Assembly (NCBI GenBank): GCA_033977485.1
Contig: CM066987.1
Span: 86,274,588 to 86,338,587, forward strand
Direction: 5' to 3'
Source of the DNA: Hydrangea macrophylla
Lineage: Eukaryota; Streptophyta; Magnoliopsida; Cornales; Hydrangeaceae
Length of the DNA stretch: 64,000 nucleotides
Shown here: positions 23,401 through 34,990 of the stretch, piece by piece
Layout: every line of letters begins with the position of its first letter
Position numbering within the stretch: position 1 is the stretch's first letter
The notes under the pieces: model-generated
Told to the model about the DNA's origin: nothing
Database searches by the model: none
The model's input: the letters and a program-made list of their open reading frames with translations, nothing else
Program-made: the position numbers and the translations under genes

Positions 23401-24292
23401 AATTTCTTGCAAAATCAAACCAAAAAAATAAACTCAACAATAAAGAAGATGAAAACCTCTACAATTAATAAAACAATTTGTGATAGAAGGAAAAGAAAAA
23501 AGAAATAATTTTCGTTCGGTTAAAGATGTGCAAGGAAATAATCCTATAATAGTTTGGTTTTATATGTGGTCCTATATTGATAACAATAAAAATGGAGAAG
23601 AAGTTAATATTTTAGCTGGAGTTGTATAGTTATTAGTAGATTCTTTTTGTTATTCTATTAAGCCCACAAAAGAAAAAAGAAAAATCAATACACAATTTAA
23701 AAACAAACATGACGGCGAAAGAAAAGGGGGAAAACAGAAGAAAGAAATTAAGAAAGAGAAAGAGAGGAAGAAACCAATCAAAGCTTTGCAAAAGAAAAAA
23801 AGGACTCATTCTGCAAAATTTACAGTAGTAGTAGGGCTCAATTTTAGCCATGAAAATGTGATCTAAATTAGTGAGTACGACTTAATAACACTGCTGAGTT
23901 CCTCAACCAAAAAAAAAAAAGTCTATTTTAATACTTGAAACCCTATTTTCAGTATTGCAAATTCAATCGTTTAAAACTTTTCAGCACTTAATTTTCAAAT
24001 TCATCAAACGGACACAATTAACATGTATCACAATTTCCAAAATTTTCATAATGCAATGTGATGAAATCCAAAAAATAAATAAATAAATAAAATGGGAAGC
24101 ATAGCACTACTCTCAAAAAATATATATTATAGAAACATACCTTAATTGTCAAATTTAGTTCCCAAACGGCTTAGCTATATTGTACCACATGTTGTGGCAA
24201 TAACTGCTCGTATCACATAACACTGACACTGTTGTGATACAACTCACAAAGTATTTGGTAACCAAATTAGGAATTTAAAGGAAAGCATTGCA

Positions 24293-24364
<72 letters not shown>

Positions 24365-27300
24365 CATGTAGATAAACATACCTTAATTATTGATCCGCAA
24401 AGAATCACGAAATGTTGTTGAAATTTTTATAAGAAAGCTATAGACAGTAAAAGTAAACTTTGAATATTGTTGAAGGATGTTTTATTTGAGTCAATGGTGG
24501 TGTTAATAGGAAAAACGTCGAACTACAACTCAACTAAAAGTCTACCTTTCACTTTTTAAGGGAACTAAAACTCTACTTCAAATTGTGCTTTACTTGCTAA
24601 TATATTAGAAACTTGTATTACACTGGGACTCTAATTTGTTTAAGTAAGAGGCACCGGATTTATACACCAGTCTTAGATACCGGCTGATGCAATCATGCCA
24701 CCGTGTCACCAATCATGCTACTGCGAAATTGAAAATGAAATTAACTATGCTCAATAAGAGGACGGAATATGACAAATCCTATCATATCCAATGTGTGGCA
24801 TCGCTTATAAGCCGGATAACGAAATTCAGAATCCCCTTAATTTTCCTCCAAATTCGTAGGATGAAATTATACATTGGGTTGGGAGGATAACTAAATTAAT
24901 ATTATAGATGTAAATATTTTCGTAAATATTTAGTTATTAATTCATAATATAATTAAAAATCATAAATTTAGTATCTGAAAAAAATGAAAATTGTTGCATC
25001 AAAAAATAAATGAAAATTGTACTTGATTTTAAAGCATATCTGGAATTGCTTTTTTGTAGGTCTCTTGGTTTTTACTTTTGGTGTTAGAAATTCATATGAA
25101 ATGTTTTTTTTGGGATAGGCATATGAAATATTTCATTGTGCATAAAGTTTCATATTTGGCTGAGAAAGTAAATGATTTCTACATTGTTCTTGTTTAAGAA
25201 AGATTTTTTTGGGGTAAGGATTGTCCAATGAAAAAAGTTAATGAGTAATGATATGCTTTCAAAATTTGAATTTCAAATTTGTTCTCAAACGTTTTATCAG
25301 TTGTACCACATACAGTGACCATACCGCTCATTGTCCTTGCACATTTCACAATTGCTAAGTCATTTGGGAACTAATTTATGATTCAAAATTTTGTAAACAT
25401 AGCATTATTCAAAGTTAATTAAGAGAAAAGGAGAGAGGTAAAAGGTAAATGGATTCGGTAGGGTCAATTAATTTAGATATCAATGAAAGTGAGTGGGTGA
25501 GTTTATTCCTCAATTTACGACATGATTGAGAAATTGATTTAACTTTTTCTAACATAAATAGAGGTTTTATTTTGGTAATTGAATAGAAAATGGAATTTAG
25601 TCATTTAGTGGCCCACCCAAATAACATAAGTTTACAAGTAGCCTCCACATGTACCAGTAACTAAAATTGGAGCATTAGAATTGGGGTAATTCTAGCATTT
25701 TTCCTCTTGGAACCAACAATGAATATGTTAGTTTTGTGATATATATATATAAAAGAATATGTTAGTTTTACAGTCCTATATAAACATTAGGAAAGTAAGA
25801 CCAAAAAAAAAAAAATTAGTGGACGGACAAAAAAAGAGGACAAATAAAAAAAAAATTGGTATACTAAACTTATTAAAACACTAAGAAAAATTATTTAAGT
25901 GATAGTGCACCGATTGATAAAAGTGTAAAACACTTTTGAGCATCGGTGCACTTATATATATTATAGATATATGTATATTTAATGTAATATTTTTCATGTT
26001 TTGGCATCCCTGGATAAAAAATCCTGATTCCGCCCCTATGAGTAATCATAGTTTGTGACCATTCGTGAACAGCCGTGGCTAATCACGTAAGAGTTATTTG
26101 GCACAACTGTTGTGAATGGGCCCACAATCACAACAAGAAAACCACACCCACAATTATGGAGATAAACAGAATAAGAATGACACAACCACAAAAGAAAATC
26201 AAGCAAACCAACACAACAAGATTTAAATGTGGTTAGGCCCAACAATGCCTACGTCCACGTGCAAAGGTGATCACTACGATTAATATGAAGATTACAAGCA
26301 CTCAAGACCTCACGTGTATAACTCTCCACCCAAGTTATATGACACACACAATTGCTAGAAACTAATCTCTCCCTCACTAGTTTGCAGCCCTCTCTTATGT
26401 ATGTAAAAGATTTCCAACCAACCTTATCAATCCCTTGAGTAAGCCCTATATTTATAGAGATTGTATAGTCTTAATCCTAGTTGTAATAGGATTTACTCCT
26501 ATGGTAAGTCTTATACAACAAGGAATACTCTTACACACATTCCTATATAAACTAGGAACTTCCACCATCAAAGGAATCCTTATTTGATAAGGAAACCATC
26601 AAATAAGGAATCCAATCATAATTAGAAAATCATTCAACTAATAGAATTTTAGGCACAATCCTAACAACAACCAACCTAGTAACGAATAGAATTGTATGAG
26701 GGGAGTACATACATAATATGTTTAGTCGCATGGTTAGAACTAAAACTTTAAACATGATCTATTACATGGATGCAGGTATAGGGATGATAAACAGGTTTTG
26801 GTCTTGGGAATATTGATAATGTGTGTTATGGAATTTGGATCCTTGGCTTTTGATTTTTTTATTCTAAGTAAGTTATGTCTTAATTTATTACTTTAATGAA
26901 ATTCTTGTTTCTATTCAAAGTAAAAGAGTGGAAAAGAGGTAAGGATGATTCTAACATTAATTCAGTAAAAAGTATAGAAGCTAGATTGAATGAAATTGAT
27001 CTAAAAATGGAAGATATGGGGATTTCTGAGGAGGAAAGAATTGAAAGAGGTTATCTTTTGTGCAAATTATGGAAGGAAATTCATTCAGCAGTCATGTAGA
27101 GGCAGAAAGCAAGGGTGAAATGGCTGGTAAATGGTGATAAAAATACAGCTTTTTATTACGCAGTGGTTAACAACAGGAATTGAAGAAACGGTATTTATAA
27201 GTTAAGATATCAGGGCAGAACTGTTACAGAACCGAAAGAAATTAAAAGTGTTGTTTTGGAGCATTATAGAAATCATTTTGATTGTTCTTTTGGGGATAGG

Positions 27301-28864
27301 CCAATCATGGCAAGTGTGGAATTTTGTTTTATCAGATCAGAACAAGCTCAAATGCTTGAGGACAGATTTAGTGAGGAAGTGGTTTTCAGGGCATTATCTG
27401 ATTGTGACGGTGGAAAAGCCCGAGGTTAATTCGGATGGTTTTAACTATATTTTATTTAAAAAGAAATGGTTGTATAATGAAAGAGTTCTTGGGTTTTATG
27501 GAGGATTTCTACGTCAACTGAAAGCTTTAGCGAGGGCTTAATTCTTCATTCATCGCCCTTATCCCAAAAACTATGAATTCACAAGACTTATCGGAGTATA
27601 GACTGATCAGCCTGGTGGGGAGTGTTTATAAATTACATGCTAAACTGCTCAGAATAAATTAAAGAAGGTTATGGGAAGCAATATCAGCGATGTCCAATCA
27701 GCTTTTATTAAGGGGAGGCAAATAATGGATAGTATCATGGTCGCCATGGAAATGATTGATTTGATGAAAAGGAGAAATCAAGGGGGGGTTATTTTCAAAA
27801 TTGACTTTGTAAAAGCATATAATAGTGTCGATTGGTCCTTCTTAGATTACACGTTGATGAAGATAGGATTTGGGATGAAATGGAAGGGTGGATCAAGGAA
27901 TACGTTTCAACAGTCTCTTTGTCGGTATTGGTGAATGGTTCACCAACATAAGACTTCTATCCATGTAGAGGTTTAAGGCAAGGTGATCCGTTATCGCCAT
28001 TACTTTTTAATGTGGTCGCAGAAGGTCTCAAGGCTTTGGTGAAAAAAGCTGAGATATTGGGATACTATAAAGGGGTAGAGGTTGGTGAATCGGGGATTCA
28101 CAATTTACGGTTCAAGGACAACACGATTTTCTTCTGTAATCTGGTGGAGGAGCAAATTTTCAATTTTAAAAGGGTGCTCAAGTGCTTCGAAATTTCGACA
28201 ATGGTAATCGTTTGAAAGCTCTAGTTAACGGAATGAGAAAAATACGTTGAGCATGTGCACATGAAGGGTAGTTTTGTCCTACAATTGTGTTAGAAACCTA
28301 TTTACCACAAAAAATTTTACACGTGGGCCTAAACATGTTTTGCTAATTGAACTTTCTACAAATGGCCTCTGAAAAAAAGGATAAAATAACACAGATTTTC
28401 CTTACTTTCAATTATATTTCGATTGTAGAATAACTCATTGGCTAATGGAAAGGATCAAAAATACTATAATACTGTAAAAAGGTAATAATGAAGTCAATAT
28501 ATGTAGAAACCCAGAAGTTTATTACGGGTACATATTGTGATAATTTGGTGCTCAATGAGTGGATCCAATTTAAACTTGTATATTTTAAATGCCTAACATT
28601 TGGTCTTGTGGTACCACTTTGGAATTTGGTTCAAACACGTGTGTGTGTATATATATTTCATAATTTGTGTGTGTGGGTGAGAGGACAAGATGAGACTCAC
28701 AAGTCAACTCCAAAACCACCCCCAACAACTCCCAACTACTCCCAACCACCAAAACTTCCCAAGGAAGTTTCTTCTCTTTATATCTCCTTCCTTCTCTTTT
28801 TCTTCCTCTCATTTCTTCTCTTTTCTTTTCATTTCTGTTATCCTATATCTCTCTCTATACTCCT

Positions 28865-28912
<48 letters not shown>

Positions 28913-31900
28913 TGAAGAACTCAAAACCCCCATGGTTTCTATGATTTCAAGCTTCCATTGGGTTTTAAATATTTGTTTTTGAGGTAATGCTATTAGAGAA
29001 GAATATAGTCAACTAGTCAAGGGCTTTCTATTGGTGTCATTATTTTCCACCTTGGTGTTTTCTAACTCAAGCTGTGGACTAGAGGAGGAAGAGGGATTTT
29101 CTAAATTCTTGTTCATATTGAAGCTCTTCACTTTGGGGTTCCTTAATTTCTCTCTTGGATTGTTACTCTTGCATTCTATTCTCAAGAGAAAGGTAGATTA
29201 CATTATCTATATATATATATATACATATGTTATCCTATCTCTTTAATTGATTTGTGATTAATTGTTAGAATTAGTGAATATATGGAATTACCTATGATTC
29301 TCCCCTAATACACATATTTATGTCATTTTCATGTCTAGTTGTTTATTAGTTGACTAGATGCTTAAATGAGATTATGTGCTTACTCGCTTAGTTGCTAATT
29401 GATGACTAAGTTGTTTATATGGATTAAGCCTTATTGCTAAATTAAAAGCATGAGTATGTGTTAGTATTAGTTCTTTAAATGGTAGAACTCATGCTTACCT
29501 TAATTATTGTGAAAAGTTCAAATGTTGCAAATATCTAATGGAATTATTGATTTCATTCTTGATATATAGTCCTTGCATTCGAATCATAGAATTCACGCAC
29601 ATTGTTGCCAAGTGGGCAAATCTCATAGCATAGCATGATTTGCATATGAGAAATCCCAAAATGGGGATAAACTTAAAAGATGTGAAAAATCCGGATGTGG
29701 GTTGTGTGTGAGGACAGGGTGGACGTACCTAAGAACGTACCAAACTCCAACTTATATTCGACTAGCTATCAGAAAGTTGGTATGCTACATAACTAATGGG
29801 AGGTGGCTCACAGTTCGGTAACGAGGCGAGTGAACATGTATGCATAGCCCGAGGGCTGATTAGTTGCACTACTTAGGCAACATACATGGCACCACATCTC
29901 ATTTTTAGTTATAGGATCCATCTTGTATATCTAAAATATTTTCTACTAAGCCGCCGTGCTTAATGAATCTATAAAACCTCTTTTTTAGGTGATCTTGATA
30001 GGGGCAAGGCTCACGAATAGCCCGAGGCCTTAATCACATGTTTTTTTAAGCTTCTCGTGAGAGATCAATCATACTCTTTTGAACTTACATAACATAGTTC
30101 ATTTGCTAGACTTGTAATAATTGTAATTTGAAATCGTGAATGTTAGATTCGAATTATGTAACTTGATAGCTATGTAACATACTTTGGCACATATTAGCCT
30201 ATTCTTATCTGATGGTTGTGGATAGAGTCCAACTCTTGGAACTCATTGAAAGGCTTGTAATATTTTCGAAAGGTTGTTTTTGCATGTCATTAATGTAACT
30301 AACGAAATTCCTGCTTAGTTCTCTTTAAAACTGCAAAATGCAAACCTTGGTTCTTTTTCTCAATGGGGTTCTAACTTACTAGTTACTACCTTACAAACTC
30401 TTTTAAAAGCTGTAATAATGTTTGTTGATCATATTTGACCCGTTTGGTCCTCACGGGTCAATCCTTGACTTCTTGGCTTTTTTCTTTTTGGATTCCACGT
30501 AGGATTCTTTTGTAGCTTCCGTGCAGTTTGGTTGGTCCACGTAGGATTTCTTCTCCTTCTTAACCTCTTTCTTTGATTCTTTGACCCGTCCACATGTCGT
30601 GGATTTTGGGGCGCAACAATATATCTATTCTCTTCTAAATAAATTTGTTTAATAGACGGTTATGAGATCGAAAATAATGCATTTTTTTTTTTGTCTTCTG
30701 ACAGTCTAAATGTTCTTTTATTCCTAATTTGTAAAATACATTGGGCATATTAAAAAAAACAAAAAAAAAAATAAAAGAAAAATAAATTAAGAGAGGTAAG
30801 TGATATTATGTCAAACAATTGAGCCAAACCCCTACAAGGTCAATTCTTATGAAATAACAGTCAGTAATACTTGTACACACACATACATAATGTATGAATG
30901 TATGTTTATATGGATGGAAATTCTAATATGGTACATCCATAAGAATATAGACCTTCAAATGGATGACAATAAAACCTATGCCACCGCATGGAAATGATGG
31001 TACTAAAGAGATTTATAAAAGACCTACAGTCAACTGCGTACTTTAACATAGCCTCGTCTTAAAATTGCTTATCATTTTAATAAAATGATGTAATTTTATT
31101 TATTCAGTCAAACCCTAGAAGCATGGTACAGGTGGGAGGATGAGGGTGAAAGGGATTTGCAAGTTTTTCAAAAACCTAGCATGTGGGTGAGGGGTGGTTG
31201 TGTTAAAAATAGAAAGGATATGCTTGTATGTAACTATAAAAACCAGTTCTTCTACTACCATTACTACTACAACATGGTCTGGATCTTTTATATATGTAAA
31301 GCATAAATAACAAGTATAAAGGCTAGATAAACATTTAGCCAAACAAAAAAAAGCTATATAATCACCAACAACCTTTTAGCGTGTACCATTAACCTTGTGT
31401 TTTTTGTTTGAGAATTATATTAAAGACCTCGTTTTATTTCCAAATAATTGTAACAAATATCCTAAAGCGTGGGAAGAATCCTCCACGCTAGTGCAGATAT
31501 GTGAGTGCGGTTTCTTCAGCTTCTTTTTTTTTTTTAAAACAAAAATCCTTGCTTTCTTGGTTAAAAATAAACACAATGTTGTCCTATTATCTTCATGAAG
31601 TAGAATATAAAGCCCCACATGTATACATATATTTCTATACCTAAACATGGGCAGAGCCAAGACTTGATATCATGGGGCACATACTAATTTGTACATTTAT
31701 TTGAAGACACCAAATAATTTTCCAGTGATTAAATTTGGATTGTTACGGTTTTAAAAATTGTGTGGTTGATATATCAAACATACTTGTTTAAAAAGACAAA
31801 TGAATCGTTCCATCCTTGTTTAAAATAAATTTTTTTTTTTTGGGCCTATATGATTGTTTTTTATTTATTTATCTTAGTTTCATAATGGCCTATATATATG

Positions 31901-34900
31901 ACTGGTTTTTTTTTCTCGTTTCACTTATAATACAAAGAATTGAGTACACAAAATAATTAGTTCGGATAAACTAGAAAAATTCAAGGACCAAAGTGAATTT
32001 TTTTGAGTTCAAAAGGGGAAGATTGAAATTGAAGTGGCACAAATGCATAAGTTATAAAATATGCACTGTAAATTTTTTTTTGAAAAGCTAAATATACCCT
32101 TCTTAATATACGCAAATAGTAATACTATATACACCTAAAAAAAGACTTGTAAATGTGTATAACTATAAATCATTTTTATCAACAAAATGAAATAACATAA
32201 AATAAATTTTTTTTCCGCAATTGACATTGACACATCAATCCGTACACAATTTATGTGTACTTTTGTATTTTCATCAATACCGAAAAGCAAAGATAATTAT
32301 TTTGACAAGGGAAAAAAGAGAGATTACCTCATGCTTAAGTACGCTACCAACTTGTGGGATGCCCTGGGTTGATTTTTTGGTTATATTTGGGCTAAATGGA
32401 AAAGCTCGATGAAAATCACGTCTTGGAGTTCTTCGAATCGGGATTGTTCGTTCTGGGCATTTTCCATTCTTATGCCAAAGCTGAATAAGCTCTCTGTGGG
32501 AACTGTTTGGTTTGGTTCCATTTGGATATGAGCTCGGTTCTAACTGTAATTAAATCAAAACGAGTGGTTATAGTGTTGTTACCAACCCCATTAAATTTAA
32601 CAAATTTGGTCTTGTGTACTCTGGGGCAGAGCCAGGATTCCATCTTAGTGGGCACAAACATACATGAGAGTTTGGGGTAGCGCCCTAAAATATATATATA
32701 TATATATATATACAGTCAGGATCTCTGACGGACCTCAAACGACGGACTTAGGAGCGGACCGACTTTTTACGACGAAAATATCACTTTTTGCGACGAAAAT
32801 TTTTCGTCGCAAAAAACCATTATTTTTTGCGCAAAAAGTGATATTTTCGTCGCAAAAAGTCGGTCCGCTCCTGGGTCCGTCATTTGAGGTCCGCACTTGA
32901 TCGGCTCTATATATATATATATCGAAAATTCTCTAAAGATGACTCCCTCTCTTTATTAAAGAAAGGGCATCTGTTTTGACCATCGGATCGCCATCGGATC
33001 GTGTTTTCATAAAGGGCAGTGTTGTCATTTTACAGTGTTTAAATACGATTTGACGGTCAAAACAAAAGCCATCTCTTTAATACAAAGAGAGGGCGCCCTC
33101 TTTAAAGCCTGACTGATATATATATGGTAGAAACACTGTAAATTTTACACTGTGAGCATTGTATGAGAATAGACCGATCTAGTCGATTTGGTTTGATTTT
33201 TCAATTTGGTCTTTCACCACTAACTCCGTCCCTTATTTGATTTCAAGTAATTTTGTATAGATTAGAATTTTCGTTTTGCTTAATTTGTTTTCCTTCAAAG
33301 TAAAACCAACAAGAAAAAGGATCCACATGTAACACCTAATGATAAAACTATGGAAAACTACACTCAACTCCAATGAGGTATGTCGGATTACAGAAACTTC
33401 TCTTGCAGTTTTAAAATTACCTTAACGTACTGTAAGATTTGTTGTTGGGTAATACGTACTTCCAAATCCGTTAGTTAGCTTTAAAATATTATGTTTACCT
33501 TATTAAAGTGAAATTTTTTTTTAATAATAATAATTGGTTTTTTAAAAAATTATACTCCCTCCGTTCCATAATAAGTGTCTACTTCTATTTTGCACATTGT
33601 TTAAGAAAGTTGTATTATTTTAATTTTTTTGGTTCATGAAATGGTCACTTTCCAACTTTGCCCTTAGATGTGATGGGTGTTTGACTTTTTGCTTGTTTTG
33701 AGGCCACAAATAAATGCTATTTTGTCTTTATTATAAGGGTAGTTTTGGAAAGTAAGTAAATGCTATATGCCAATTTAAAAAAGTAGATACTTATTGTGGG
33801 ACATCCAAAAAATGAAATGTGGACGCTTAATATGGGACAGATGGAGTATTTTTTTCTCCTTTTTTATTTATTAGATTTTGTGTATACCCTACTCATCTAG
33901 AAAATTGACAAGGTTACTGAGTAATTCATGTGAGTTACCCAATAATTAAATTCTTTCTTTTTGTTCATTATGATGTCTATTATTTTTTCCTTACAAGGGA
34001 AGGAGTAAAGTCAAACCATCGACTCAAGTTAGAGACCTAGTCGCTTCTCTCTAAAGTCCTCATACACCCTTAAGTCCTCATAAACCCTTGAGATAATTAC
34101 ACTTAGCTCCTTGTGATTTTGAACTAAATTGAAACTGTTAAAATTTTTCTTAAAATAGTCTCCTATATTAAATAAGACTCACATATAAGAGTTTAAGTGT
34201 CAAAATTAACTCCACATAGATTGTGATTCCAAAATTAGTCCTACAAAGGGGTTAGGTATTAAAAGTAAGGTTTACTTAGGAGGGTTAAAATGGTAGCATT
34301 AACTTCTCAGAGGGGGTTAACCCCAAAACTAACATCACAAAGTAGGTTAAGTGTTAAAAATTTTTGCTAATTTTTCAAAATTAATTAATTATTTTTTAAA
34401 TTTTTTTTCATTTTCGAAGAAAATTTTAATGATTTCATTTTAGTCCGAAACCACACGTGGTTTAGTATCCATTTTTGAAGCACATGGAGTAAAGTGAAAA
34501 TAGACCTAACTAGGGGTAAAGTGTAATTGACCCTTGAAATAATTTAAAATTGCATAATAACGTTAAGATGGCATAGTTGGCATAGTTTACTACCCTATTC
34601 TCTAATGATAGATGTTCTAAATGGAAGTTATGCCTGACCATTTGAAGGACCTATTACCATACTAATAGTTTCGGTTGTCTTTTCAGAAAAAAAAAAAAAA
34701 AAATTTCGGTTGTCTTATGACCAGTAACCACATAAGGCGGGTGTCAAGGGACTTATTGACAATTACATAAAAATTTAAACACAAATTCGAATTTAACTTA
34801 AATTTATAGAAGAACTAAAATTACAAAAATAAACCTGTATAGTCTTGACAAGCGGATGATCATAAGTAGGTTGCTTATGGATATGGACACAATCAATTAC

Positions 34901-34938
34901 ATCTCCATCTTCACTCTGAAGAAATCAAATAAAACATC

Positions 34939-34990
<52 letters not shown>

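Noticed and set aside
28488..28982. 164-codon open frame on the plus strand
   Set aside because: It crosses the border of the 2.1-kb solo LTR and a CT microsatellite, has low-complexity sequence and no similarity I recognise.
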